From Lachnospiraceae bacterium (lineage in GTDB: Bacteria > Bacillota > Clostridia > Lachnospirales > Lachnospiraceae): a DNA stretch of 33,580 nt. This document shows, one piece after another, positions 16,818 to 25,349 of the stretch. Under the pieces are notes generated by a model that worked only from the letters and a program-made list of their open reading frames with translations, made no database searches and was not told the origin of the DNA. The stretch's first letter is position 1. The number at the start of each line of letters is the position of its first letter. The stretch covers positions 1-33,580 of the forward strand of contig JALFVM010000118.1 in assembly GCA_022787145.1 (NCBI GenBank), read 5' to 3'. The translations under genes and the position numbers were made by a program.

Positions 16818-16885
16818 ACTTTTCGCAATTATTTTATATTATTTTTACTCTGAATGAAACCTATGATAGCCGCAACCTAAATAAA

Positions 16886-16914
16886 AAGCGGTACTGAAAA
16901 ATATCAGTACCGTG
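16886..16914. terminator. Hairpin resembling an intrinsic terminator
   Basis: CGGTACTGA and TCAGTACCG form a 9-bp stem with a short AT loop. On the minus strand a T-rich tract (CTTTTTATTT) follows. It shares the GCGGTACTGA half with the hairpin at 15249, so related hairpins flank the sigma/anti-sigma operon. The rest of 16818-17107 shows no convincing gene. Confidence 0.5.
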
Positions 16915-17111
16915 AAAGTGTTAGATATTACCATAAGTACGCCTGTCCCTGCCAAAATAGGTGAAAATCTATATGGAATCGGAATATCAGATCGGTGACA
17001 AGTTTCTTTAGCTTGAAAAAGAGATGCCTGTAACCGGACTCGGTGATTCAAAAGTAATAAAAGTAGTTGTCTAATCTCAGATGAGGTAGCAGTATTGGTG
17101 TTATGAACGCA

Positions 17112-17168
17112 CCATGACCCAGGGCTCTGTCGAGCCTTGGGTCAGATGTTCTGGTAATTTAATTACCG
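17112..17168. terminator. Tandem hairpins downstream of the arcC operon
   Basis: GACCCAGGGCTC and GAGCCTTGGGTC (17112-17139) form a 12-bp stem with a 4-nt loop and one G-T pair. A 15-nt palindrome GGTAATTTAATTACC follows at about 17153-17167. Both lie just beyond the 3' end of the ygeX-ygeY-ygeW-arcC operon (minus). There is no strong T-run, so a terminator or 3'-end stabiliser role is inferred. Confidence 0.45.
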
Positions 17169-17188
17169 AATAATTTAGAGGTAGGAAT

Positions 17189-18133
17189 TTATGCATGGAA
17201 CATGGTTCCGGTTTTGCCCTGGATGGCATCTCTTGATTTTTCAAGGAGGGTAATGAGTGCGGTGCGTCCCGGTTTTGACTGGGCAAAGTCAACGGCTGCC
17301 TGCACCTTCGGCAGCATGGAGCCTGGTGCGAAATGACCTTCGCTGATGTACTGGTTTGCTTCCTCAACGGAGAGGTCACTGAGCCATTTCTCATCCGGTT
17401 TTCCGAAGTTGATGGCAACTTTTTCAACTGCGGTCAGAATGATCAGGTAATCTGCATCCAGCTCTTTTGCCAGAAGACAGCTTGCGAAATCTTTGTCGAT
17501 CACTGCACTGGCACCTTTTAAGTGGTTGCCCTGGCGGATAACAGGGATTCCGCCGCCGCCGCATGCGATCACAAGGTCTCCGGAATCGACCATGGTGCGG
17601 ATGGTACCAATCTCAACGATTTCCACAGGCTTCGGAGAAGCTACGACACGACGGTAGCCTCGTCCGGAGTCTTCTTTCATGATATAATTGTATTTTTCTT
17701 CCATCATTTTTGCCTGTTCGGCAGAGACGAATTTTCCGATTGGTTTGGAAGGAGCCTCAAATGCCGGATCATTTTCGTCCACGCGAACCTGTGTGATCAT
17801 GGTCGCAACCGGCATATCGGTGATGCCACGGTTCAGAAGCTCTTCGCGAAGAGCGTTCTGAAGGTCGTAGCCGATATAAGCCTGGCTCATGGCAACACAG
17901 ACGGAGAGAGGAGTGTTTGGCTGCTGCGGATCCTCATGAGTCAGGGCGATCATGGCATTGTTTACCATGCCGACCTGTGGGCCGTTACCATGAGCGACAA
18001 CAACTTCGCAGCCTTCTTCAATCAGATCAACGATTGCCTTTGCAGTAATCTTAACTGCGGCCATCTGTTCCGGAAGTGTGTTTCCAAGTGCGTTACCGCC
18101 AAGGGCGATAACGATTCGTTTTTTCTTAGCCAT
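17189..18133 (-). CDS. arcC: Carbamate kinase
   Basis: Transfers the phosphate of carbamoyl phosphate to ADP, giving ATP, CO2 and ammonia; this is the energy-yielding last step here. The 314-residue protein begins with RIVIALGGNALGN and has VVAHGNGPQVGMVNNAM, the glycine-rich VIACGGGGIPVI and the lysine-containing AVIDKDFASCLLA segments of the family. It lies 20 nt after ygeW, whose product is a carbamoyltransferase-fold protein, so the pair probably releases and then uses carbamoyl phosphate. AGGAGG precedes the ATG. Last gene of a four-gene minus-strand operon. Confidence 0.95.
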   Translation of the reverse strand: MAKKKRIVIALGGNALGNTLPEQMAAVKITAKAIVDLIEEGCEVVVAHGNGPQVGMVNNAMIALTHEDPQQPNTPLSVCVAMSQAYIGYDLQNALREELLNRGITDMPVATMITQVRVDENDPAFEAPSKPIGKFVSAEQAKMMEEKYNYIMKEDSGRGYRRVVASPKPVEIVEIGTIRTMVDSGDLVIACGGGGIPVIRQGNHLKGASAVIDKDFASCLLAKELDADYLIILTAVEKVAINFGKPDEKWLSDLSVEEANQYISEGHFAPGSMLPKVQAAVDFAQSKPGRTALITLLEKSRDAIQGKTGTMFHA

Positions 18134-18153
18134 AGCGATGCGCCTCCTGATTT

Positions 18154-19347
18154 TTATTTGAATACTCTAGGAGTGCCTTTTTCTTCCAGTTTCTTCAGGA
18201 TGTCGGCCGGATCAGCAAATTTAGCGAGGAAGATCATAGCAGCGATGATGTATGGTTTGTAGCTTGCTTCTTTGTATAACGGATCTCTATAGCGATCGAA
18301 TACGCTTGCATCTACTTCTCCTTCTTCACAGCTTACGCCTGTGATATCAGCCGGCAGGCAGTGCATGTAAAGTGCTTTTCCGTCTTTTGTAGTAGCCATG
18401 AGCTCTTCTGTACATGCCCAGTCTTTGTGCTCTGCGTTCTGAGCAAGAAGCTCTTTCTCGAGAGCTTTGATGCCTTCTGTGTCGCCGTTTCCGTACAGCT
18501 CGGTACGTTTTTCCATTGCAGCGAATGGAGCCCAGCTCTTTGGATATACGATATCAGCATCTTTGAATGCTTCTGCCATGTTGTTTGTCTTTGTGAAGGA
18601 ACCGCCGGATTTCTCAGCGTTTGCTGCAGCTACTGCCTCTACCTCCGGGAATACTTCATATCCTTCCGGATGAGCAAGAACAACGTCCATACCGAAACGA
18701 GTCATCAGACCGATGATTCCCTGCGGAACAGATAATGGTTTTCCATAAGATGGAGAGTAGGCCCATGTCATAGCCAGTTTTTTGCCTTTCAGATTCTCAA
18801 CACCGCCAAACTCATGGATGATGTGGAGCATATCTGCCATCGCCTGTGTCGGATGGTCGATATCACACTGCAGGTTTACGAGTGTTGGTTTCTGCTCAAG
18901 GATACCATCTTTGTTTCCCTGTGTCACAGCGTCAACAACTTCGTGCATGTATTTGTTTCCTTTTCCGATGTACATGTCATCGCGGATACCGATTACGTCA
19001 GCCATGAAAGAAATCATGTTTGCTGTCTCGCGAACTGTCTCGCCGTGAGCTACCTGAGATTTTCCTTCGTCCAGATCCTGCACCTCAAGACCTAACAGGT
19101 TACAAGCAGAAGCGAAAGAGAAGCGTGTACGTGTGGAGTTGTCACGGAATAAGGAAATTCCAAGACCGCTCTCAAATACTTTTGTAGAGATGTTGTTTTC
19201 TCTCATGTAACGAAGAGCATCCGCCAGTGTGAAGACTGCTTCGATTTCGTCGTCTGTTTTCTCCCATGTAAGGAAGAAGTCACCGTTGTACATTTCTTTG
19301 AAGTTTAAAGAGTTGAGTTTGTCGATATAAGTCTGTAAAGTTTTCAT
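18154..19347 (-). CDS. ygeW: Knotted carbamoyltransferase YgeW
   Basis: A 397-residue member of the aspartate/ornithine carbamoyltransferase superfamily, YgeW subgroup, found with selenium-dependent molybdenum hydroxylase genes. The carbamoyl-phosphate site is STRTRF at 71-76; other conserved blocks are HPTQAMADMLHIIHEF and YMHCLPADITG. The acceptor is not the usual ornithine or aspartate and is not settled; in this context it probably works in the phosphorolytic direction on a ureido compound from purine breakdown, supplying ArcC. Start ATG 19347 follows AGGGGG. It lies 78 nt after ygeY. Confidence 0.93.
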   Translation of the reverse strand: MKTLQTYIDKLNSLNFKEMYNGDFFLTWEKTDDEIEAVFTLADALRYMRENNISTKVFESGLGISLFRDNSTRTRFSFASACNLLGLEVQDLDEGKSQVAHGETVRETANMISFMADVIGIRDDMYIGKGNKYMHEVVDAVTQGNKDGILEQKPTLVNLQCDIDHPTQAMADMLHIIHEFGGVENLKGKKLAMTWAYSPSYGKPLSVPQGIIGLMTRFGMDVVLAHPEGYEVFPEVEAVAAANAEKSGGSFTKTNNMAEAFKDADIVYPKSWAPFAAMEKRTELYGNGDTEGIKALEKELLAQNAEHKDWACTEELMATTKDGKALYMHCLPADITGVSCEEGEVDASVFDRYRDPLYKEASYKPYIIAAMIFLAKFADPADILKKLEEKGTPRVFK

Positions 19348-19425
19348 ATTTAATATCCCCCTAATGATATATTTTTTATTTTTAGATTTCTATTCTATAG
19401 GTAAAAATGAAGGTAAATGTCAAAA

Positions 19426-20739
19426 TTATTTGCAGTACTGTGTTGGCAGTGCAGCGTAAACAGCAGCACAAGTAACGAGATCCTGTTTCCATGTTTTCTC
19501 GTTTGGAGCATGAGCCTGAGCCTCTGCACCAGGTCCGAATCCGATGCATGGAATGCCGTTTCTTCCCATGATGGATACGCCGTTTGTGGAGAATGTCCAT
19601 TTGTCTGTCAGTGGGCGAGCCTGTCTCATCTCAAGAGTTTCCTCAGCACCGATACGTTTGTCACCGTACAGACCTTTGTAAGCAGCTTCCAGAGCCTGTG
19701 TTACTTTGTGATCCTTCGGAATTGCCCATGTTGGGAAGTAGCACTCAATCTCATATACACATCCTGTGTAAGATGGACGATCGTAGTTGTACATGGAAAC
19801 TTTTACATCGTCGCCATATTTCTGAACGCTTGGAAGTGCGCGGATTTCATCCAGACAGCTTTCCCATGTCTCACCGAAGGTCATACGGCGGTCCAGAGAT
19901 ACGGAGCAGGAGTCTGCAACTGCACAGCGGCTTGGGGAGGTATAGAAAATCTGGGATGTTGTAACAGTTCCGCGTCCCAGGAAACGAGCCTCTTCCCAGT
20001 CTTTGTTGTATTTTGGATCGAGCATTTTTACAAGACCTTTGATTTCTGTTCCGTCTTCTGCATCGTTTTCGTTCAGTGCACGGATGTCCTGAAGAATGTC
20101 AGCCATTTTGTAGATTGCGTTGTCTCCACGCTCCGGAGCAGAACCGTGGCAGGAAACACCTTTCACGTCTACACGGATTTCCATACGTCCTCTCTGTCCG
20201 CGGTAGATACCGCCGTCAGTCGGCTCTGTGGATACAACGAATTCCGGGCGAACCTTGTCTTCGTTGATGATGTACTGCCAGCAGAGTCCGTCGCAATCCT
20301 CTTCCTGAACCGTTCCGACAACCATGATCTTGCATCCTTCTGGAATCAGATCAAGGTCTTTCATAATTTTTGCACCATATACAGCAGAAACGATACCGCC
20401 GCACTGGTCAGAAACACCACGTCCACCGATTTCTGTCTCTGTCTCATATCCTTCGTATGGATCAAAGTTCCAGTTTTCGATGTTTCCGATACCTACGGTA
20501 TCAATGTGTGCATCGTAAGCGATGATTTTGTCACCTGTTCCCATGTAACCAATGACGTTACCCTGTGGGTCAATAACAACTTCGTCAAATCCAACTTTTT
20601 TCATCTCAGCGGCGATGGTATCAATATGAGCTTTCTCATCACAGCTTTCCCCTGGATTTTTTACGATTGCACGTAAGAATGCAGTCATATCTTTTTCGTA
20701 TCCTTCAGCAGCAGCTTTTACTTTATCAAAATCAAACAT
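19426..20739 (-). CDS. ygeY: YgeY family selenium metabolism-linked hydrolase (M20 metallopeptidase fold)
   Basis: A 437-residue amidohydrolase/peptidase of the M20 family. Metal-binding residues are visible as H78 and D80 in [10 protein letters not shown], the aspartate of [14 protein letters not shown] (about 109-122) and the glutamate pair in [10 protein letters not shown]. The YgeY subgroup co-occurs with YgfK, SsnA and selenium-dependent xanthine dehydrogenase, and its products are thought to act on ring-opened purine derivatives. The substrate is unproven. AGGAGG lies ahead of ATG 20739. It sits between ygeX and ygeW in the operon. Confidence 0.93.
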   Translation of the reverse strand: MFDFDKVKAAAEGYEKDMTAFLRAIVKNPGESCDEKAHIDTIAAEMKKVGFDEVVIDPQGNVIGYMGTGDKIIAYDAHIDTVGIGNIENWNFDPYEGYETETEIGGRGVSDQCGGIVSAVYGAKIMKDLDLIPEGCKIMVVGTVQEEDCDGLCWQYIINEDKVRPEFVVSTEPTDGGIYRGQRGRMEIRVDVKGVSCHGSAPERGDNAIYKMADILQDIRALNENDAEDGTEIKGLVKMLDPKYNKDWEEARFLGRGTVTTSQIFYTSPSRCAVADSCSVSLDRRMTFGETWESCLDEIRALPSVQKYGDDVKVSMYNYDRPSYTGCVYEIECYFPTWAIPKDHKVTQALEAAYKGLYGDKRIGAEETLEMRQARPLTDKWTFSTNGVSIMGRNGIPCIGFGPGAEAQAHAPNEKTWKQDLVTCAAVYAALPTQYCK

Positions 20740-20777
20740 GTTTCTTTCCTCCTAATATAATAAGTAGATATGTATTC

Positions 20778-22031
20778 TTAATTGTTTTCCAGATCGGCAA
20801 ATGGGCGTTTGTCTGTTCCGCAAAGTCCGTCCCAAACGATTTCACGATAGCGGGTTGGGTCTGTATCACCCTCGGAAGATACCAGTAGAACTTCAGAATC
20901 AGCATTCAGTTTCAGTGCTTCTTTCAGATCTGCGTATTCTGGTTTTGTCATGATCGCATGGACAAGACCCATCGTAACAGAACCGGATTCACCGGAAGTT
21001 ACCTGCTTGTCACCCGGAAGAGGACAGCCGTAAATACGTGTTCCGTTTGCACTTACCCAGTCCGGGCAGGAAACAAATGCGTTTGCATGATTTCTAAGAA
21101 TATCCCAGGATACGGTGTTTGCTTCGCCGCATGCCAGACCAGCCATAATGGTAAGCATATCACCTGTGACATCGACGCGGTTTCCGTCAGCCTGAACAGC
21201 AGAGCGGTACAGACAGTCAGCGGCACCAGCCTCTACAACAACCATAATCGGAGGATTTTCTTTGAAGCGGTTTGAAAAATATCCAATAACAGCACCGGCC
21301 AGAGAACCAACACCTGCCTGAATGAAAATATGAGTTGGACGGCTTCCGTCTTCTTCGAGCTGCTGGTCAGCTTCCATTGCGAGTGTTCCGTATCCCTGCA
21401 TGATCCAGGTAGGAATCTCTTCATAACCTTCCCAGGCAGTATCCTGTACCATAATTCCGTGCTCGGTACCTTCTGCCTCTTTTGCAGCCATTCTTACGCA
21501 CTCATCGTAGTTCAGGTTTTCAATCGTAACGGTTGCATTTTCTTTTGCAATGTTTTCCAGACGAGTCTGCGTCGTTCCTTTTGGCATTCTTACGACACAT
21601 TTCTGACCAAGCTTGTTGGCCGCCCATGCAACGCCGCGTCCGTGATTTCCGTCTGTTGCAGTAAAGAAGGTTGCCTGACCGAATTCTTCTCTTAATTTAT
21701 CAGAAGTTAGTACGTTGTATGGAACTTCGCTTACGTCCTTGCCGAGCTGCTGTGCGATGTATCTTGCGATTGCATAGGATCCGCCGAGTACTTTGAAGGC
21801 ATTCAGTCCGAAACGGTAAGATTCGTCTTTTACATATAAACGTTTCAGTCCGAGATAATCTGCGAGGTTTTGTAGTCTGGTTAAAGGTGTGACAGAATAC
21901 TGTGGAAAGCTTTTATGGAAGTTACTTGCTTTTGCCATTTCTTCCAAAGACATATTCTGTACCTGTTTGTCGTCGCTTTTGGCAATATTGTTAAGAGTCC
22001 ATTTTAAAATGTTTTCTTGTTTGTTGCCCAT
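20778..22031 (-). CDS. ygeX: Diaminopropionate ammonia-lyase
   Basis: PLP-dependent lyase converting 2,3-diaminopropionate to pyruvate and two ammonia. The PLP lysine is K80 in RFGLNAFKVLGGSYA. Other family segments are TATDGNHGRGVAWAANKLGQ and the glycine-rich FIQAGVGSLAGAV. Length is 417 residues with the chosen start. Upstream in-frame ATGs at 22106 and 22037 exist, but AAGGAGG is only 2 nt from the 22037 ATG and 8 nt from ATG 22031, which is therefore preferred. First gene of the minus-strand operon, divergent from the permease. Confidence 0.94.
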   Translation of the reverse strand: MGNKQENILKWTLNNIAKSDDKQVQNMSLEEMAKASNFHKSFPQYSVTPLTRLQNLADYLGLKRLYVKDESYRFGLNAFKVLGGSYAIARYIAQQLGKDVSEVPYNVLTSDKLREEFGQATFFTATDGNHGRGVAWAANKLGQKCVVRMPKGTTQTRLENIAKENATVTIENLNYDECVRMAAKEAEGTEHGIMVQDTAWEGYEEIPTWIMQGYGTLAMEADQQLEEDGSRPTHIFIQAGVGSLAGAVIGYFSNRFKENPPIMVVVEAGAADCLYRSAVQADGNRVDVTGDMLTIMAGLACGEANTVSWDILRNHANAFVSCPDWVSANGTRIYGCPLPGDKQVTSGESGSVTMGLVHAIMTKPEYADLKEALKLNADSEVLLVSSEGDTDPTRYREIVWDGLCGTDKRPFADLENN

Positions 22032-22101
22032 GTTCATATCCTCCTTCGATATGGTGATGAATTTACGTTTAAAAAAAGTGGTTCTCGGTCTCTCTGATTC
22101 C

Positions 22102-22129
22102 ATCATAACAGAAAAAAATAAAAATGCAA
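22102..22129 (-). promoter_or_regulatory. Promoter of the ygeX-ygeY-ygeW-arcC operon
   Basis: On the minus strand TTGCAT (22129-22124) and TATGAT (22107-22102) are spaced by 16 nt, about 70 nt upstream of the ygeX start. Confidence 0.5.
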
Positions 22130-22137
22130 GAGAAAAA

Positions 22138-22171
22138 ATAAAAAATTTTTAGCAATCAAAAAAATTTTTAT
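22138..22171. promoter_or_regulatory. AT-rich inverted repeat between divergent promoters (candidate operator)
   Basis: ATAAAAAATTTTT and AAAAAAATTTTTAT face each other across AGCAATC. The element lies exactly between the -35 boxes of the ygeX operon and of the permease operon. A similar element (33159-33192) overlaps the promoter of the regulator gene. The operator role is an inference from position and similarity; AT-rich symmetry can arise by chance. Confidence 0.4.
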
Positions 22172-22179
22172 GAAAAGTA

Positions 22180-22208
22180 TTGCAAATTAGAGAAAATGAT
22201 GGTAATAT
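22180..22208 (+). promoter_or_regulatory. Promoter of the purine permease operon
   Basis: TTGCAA (22180-22185) and TAATAT (22203-22208) with a 17-nt spacer. The start would be near 22215, giving a 5' leader of about 425 nt before the permease gene. Confidence 0.55.
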
Positions 22209-22387
22209 GGTGACAACGAAAGAGGGATTTGGTAAAAGTGTACGAAAACAGAAAAGATTTTTGTGCAAAATTTTTCTCAGATATGCAGTTGGTTTGCATG
22301 GATTCGTGAAGACGGTAATTTCTACTATAGAAGAAAAACCAATTGCATTGAACGAAAGCAGTGCGCAGTTCTGTACAGGGTCTCTCT

Positions 22388-22484
22388 ATTATATGAATGA
22401 TTACAGTGTAAATAAGGTATATCTCCACTTACATGCAAGCATGACGTGGAGAATACCTTTTGACACTGTAATCATTCATATAAT
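22388..22484 (+). other. 97-nt near-perfect hairpin in the permease leader
   Basis: The outer arms 22388-22409 and 22463-22484 are perfectly complementary over 22 bp. The inner arms (22414-22428 with 22446-22459) pair with a single irregularity, and the tip has CATGC, AA, GCATG. Such a long hairpin in a predicted 5' leader is unusual. It may be a regulatory RNA structure or a small palindromic insertion. Short frames running through it look accidental. Confidence 0.8.
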
Positions 22485-22580
22485 GTACAGTACGAAGCAG
22501 AGCTTTTGTCGACTCTTTCATTTGACAGAAAATTGGCGAGGAGCCATGGGACCAGCCAATGATGAAACGGTTCTCGGGGC

Positions 22581-22617
22581 GGACCTTCCATAATAGGGGT
22601 AAGAGAGGAAGGTCCGT
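22581..22617 (+). other. Second leader hairpin close to the permease start
   Basis: CGGACCTTCC and GGAAGGTCCG form a perfect 10-bp stem with a loop of about 17 nt, ending some 22 nt before the permease ATG and just ahead of its AAGGAGG. There is no T-run after the stem, so it is not a classical terminator. An effect on ribosome access or on mRNA stability is possible. Confidence 0.5.
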
Positions 22618-22639
22618 CAGAAGAGAGTAAGGAGGAAGA

Positions 22640-23971
22640 ATGGGTAAAGAAGCAAAAACATCGGAAGAACTATTTCAGATTCAGGGAAAGCCGTCCGCAT
22701 CACAGGCGCTTCCTCTGGCACTTCAGCACGTAGTGGCTATGATCGTCGGATGCGTAACACCTGCGATTATTGTTGCGGGAGCAGCGGGGCTGTCTCCCAG
22801 AGATTCTGTAATTCTAATTCAGGCTGCACTGGTGATGTCGGCACTTACAACATTTATACAGTTGTATCCGCTTGGTAAAGGAAAGATCAGAATCGGATCA
22901 GGTCTTCCGGTTATTATGGGGATTAGTTTTGCGTATGTACCCACGATGCAGGCAATCGCAGGCTCTTTTGATGTCGCAACCATTCTTGGAGCACAGATTG
23001 TCGGTGGTGTAATAGCGGTTCTTGTAGGAATCTTTATCAAACAGATTCGTAAATTCTTCCCACCGCTGATCACGGGTACAGTAGTGTTTGCTATTGGACT
23101 TTCTCTTTATCCGACTGCGATTAATTATATGGCAGGCGGAACAAGCAGTTCCAGCTATGGTTCCTGGCAGAACTGGTTAGTGGCATTTATTACTTTAATC
23201 ATCGTAACTGCATTGAACCACTATGGAAAAGGTATCTGGAAACTGGCATCTATCTTGATCGGTATTATTGTTGGCTATGCCGTATCGATGTGTTTTGGTA
23301 TGGTAAGCTTTGCCTCCGTTGCAGATGCAGCCTGGTTCCAGCTTCCGAGTCCCCTTCATTTTGGTGTGACATTTGAGCCTTCTGCCTGTGTGGCACTGGG
23401 TGTACTGTTTGCAATCAACTCCATTCAGGCAATCGGAGATTTTTCTGCGACGACCACAGGCGGTCTGGACAGAATGCCGACTGATGAAGAATTAAATGGC
23501 GGAATTGTTGCATATGGTATCAGTAATGTGGTATGTGCATTGTTCGGCGGACTTCCGACTGCGACATACAGCCAGAATGTAGGTATTGTATCATCAACAA
23601 AAGTAGTAGCAAAACGCGTATTTGGAATGGCAGCAGGCATCCTTTTGATTGCAGGACTGATTCCGAAATTTTCATCTATTTTAACTACAATCCCATATTG
23701 CGTATTAGGAGGAGCTACGGTTTCCGTATTTGCTTCGATTGCGATGACAGGTGTGAAGCTGATCACAACAGCACCGATGGATTACAGAAATACAACGATC
23801 GTAGGACTGTCCATCGCACTTGGCATGGGTATCACGCAGGCAAATGCAGCTCTGTCTTCCTTCCCGGCATGGGTAACAACTGTTTTTGGTAAATCACCGG
23901 TTGTGGTTGCGACAATCACCGCAATTGTTTTGAATCTGGTGCTGCCGAAACCGAAAAATGAACAACAGTAG
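22640..23971 (+). CDS. NCS2 family purine (xanthine/urate) permease
   Basis: A 443-residue membrane protein of the nucleobase:cation symporter-2 family with about 14 hydrophobic segments. The family histidine in the first helix is H30 (LALQHVVAM), and the SQNVGIVSST motif contains the substrate-site pair Q312-N313. Two acidic positions I expect from E. coli XanQ (TM8 Glu, TM9 Asp) appear as Q263 (SIQAIGD) and Y292 (GIVAYGIS), which may alter ion coupling or substrate choice. First gene of the plus-strand purine operon, behind AAGGAGG and a long structured leader. Urate or xanthine is inferred from the neighbours. Confidence 0.9.
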   Translation: MGKEAKTSEELFQIQGKPSASQALPLALQHVVAMIVGCVTPAIIVAGAAGLSPRDSVILIQAALVMSALTTFIQLYPLGKGKIRIGSGLPVIMGISFAYVPTMQAIAGSFDVATILGAQIVGGVIAVLVGIFIKQIRKFFPPLITGTVVFAIGLSLYPTAINYMAGGTSSSSYGSWQNWLVAFITLIIVTALNHYGKGIWKLASILIGIIVGYAVSMCFGMVSFASVADAAWFQLPSPLHFGVTFEPSACVALGVLFAINSIQAIGDFSATTTGGLDRMPTDEELNGGIVAYGISNVVCALFGGLPTATYSQNVGIVSSTKVVAKRVFGMAAGILLIAGLIPKFSSILTTIPYCVLGGATVSVFASIAMTGVKLITTAPMDYRNTTIVGLSIALGMGITQANAALSSFPAWVTTVFGKSPVVVATITAIVLNLVLPKPKNEQQ

Positions 23972-24003
23972 GCAAAAATATTGAGAAAATAAGGAGGCCA
24001 ATT

Positions 24004-25335
24004 ATGTTAGTAGTAGGAAATGGTAAACTGATTACGAGAAATAACGACCTTCCATACATTGAAAATGGTGCGGTTGCGATTGAGGGAACAAAGATTTCCG
24101 AGATTGGCACGACGAAAGAAATCAGAGAAAAATACAAAGATGCAGAATATATTGATGCAAAAGGCAAACTGATCATGCCTGCATTTATCAATACACATGA
24201 GCATATCTACAGTGCGATGGCGAGAGGCCTGAGTATCAAAGGATACAATCCGAAAGGATTCCTCGATATTCTGGATGGCCAGTGGTGGACCATCGACAGA
24301 AAGCTGACACTGGAGCAGACAAAATACAGCGCCATGGATACGATGATTTCCTGTATCCGAAACGGTGTGACAACAATTTTTGATCACCATGCAAGCTTTG
24401 GACACATCAAAGACAGTCTGTTTACCATCGCAGATGTAGCAAAAGAGCTGGGTATTCGTTCCTGCCTTTGCTATGAGGTTTCCGACAGAGACGGAATGGA
24501 TAAGGCTCGCGAAGCTGTTATGGAAAACGCAGAGTTTATCCGTTATGCATTAAAGGATGATTCTGATATGCTGGCCGGTATGATGGGTATGCATGCACAG
24601 TTTACAATCTCGGATGAGACCATGGAGCTTGCAGCTGCGAATAAGCCGGATGAAGTAGGATATCATATTCATGTGGCAGAAGGTATTGAAGATCTTCATG
24701 ACTGCCTGAAAAAATATGGAAAACGTATTGTAGACCGACTGATGGACTGCAATATTCTTGGAGAGAAAACACTTCTTGGACATTGTATCTACATCAATCC
24801 TCATGAGATGGAGCTGATTAAGGATACAAACACGATGGTCGTTCACAATCCGGAATCCAACATGGGTAACGCATGCGGATGCCCTCCGACGATGGAACTC
24901 GTTCACAGAGGAATTCTGACCGGTCTTGGAACAGACGGCTATACACACGACATGACAGAGTCTTATAAGGTAGCAAATGTACTCCACAAACATCATCTGT
25001 GTGATGCAAATGCAGCATGGGGTGAAGTTCCGAAGATGTTATTCGAGAACAATGCAGCAATTGCAAATCGGTATTTCAAAGCACCTCTTGGCGTACTGAA
25101 AGAGGGAGCAGCAGCAGATGTGATTGTCGTAGATTATATTGCACCAACACATCTGGATGAAAATAACATCAACGGACACATTCTGTTTGGAATGACAGGA
25201 AGAGATGTTGTGACAACCATCGCAAATGGAAAAGTTTTGATGAAAGATCGTGAAGTAACTGTAGTGGATGTAGAAGAAGCTTACGCAAAATGTAGAGAAT
25301 CCTCAGCAAAACTGTGGAAGAGCATTAACGGATAA
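24004..25335 (+). CDS. ssnA: Putative aminohydrolase SsnA
   Basis: A 443-residue metal-dependent amidohydrolase (TIM barrel). The metal ligands are visible as H65 and H67 (NTHEHIYSA), the histidines of GYHIHVAEG and LLGHCIYI, and the aspartate of GLGTDGYTHD. It belongs to the SsnA subgroup that accompanies selenium-dependent molybdenum hydroxylases. Deamination or ring hydrolysis of a purine or its product is likely, but the reaction is not proven. It sits 32 nt after the permease and 14 nt before ygfK, each behind an AGGAGG site. Confidence 0.93.
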   Translation: MLVVGNGKLITRNNDLPYIENGAVAIEGTKISEIGTTKEIREKYKDAEYIDAKGKLIMPAFINTHEHIYSAMARGLSIKGYNPKGFLDILDGQWWTIDRKLTLEQTKYSAMDTMISCIRNGVTTIFDHHASFGHIKDSLFTIADVAKELGIRSCLCYEVSDRDGMDKAREAVMENAEFIRYALKDDSDMLAGMMGMHAQFTISDETMELAAANKPDEVGYHIHVAEGIEDLHDCLKKYGKRIVDRLMDCNILGEKTLLGHCIYINPHEMELIKDTNTMVVHNPESNMGNACGCPPTMELVHRGILTGLGTDGYTHDMTESYKVANVLHKHHLCDANAAWGEVPKMLFENNAAIANRYFKAPLGVLKEGAAADVIVVDYIAPTHLDENNINGHILFGMTGRDVVTTIANGKVLMKDREVTVVDVEEAYAKCRESSAKLWKSING

Positions 25336-25349
25336 GGAGGGGCAGAGAT

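Noticed and set aside
16845-17051. A 68-codon minus-strand frame with a hydrophobic segment
   Set aside because: It includes the terminator hairpin in its coding part and lacks a ribosome-binding site; could be decayed DNA, not a supported gene.
22260-22350. Possible purine riboswitch (TTTCTAC-like segment in the leader)
   Set aside because: Only one short match; the conserved core on the 5' side and the paired loops are not found on either strand.
22180-22593. A 137-codon frame upstream of the permease
   Set aside because: It runs through the 97-nt palindrome and the leader hairpins, lacks a ribosome-binding site and resembles no family; better explained as leader RNA.
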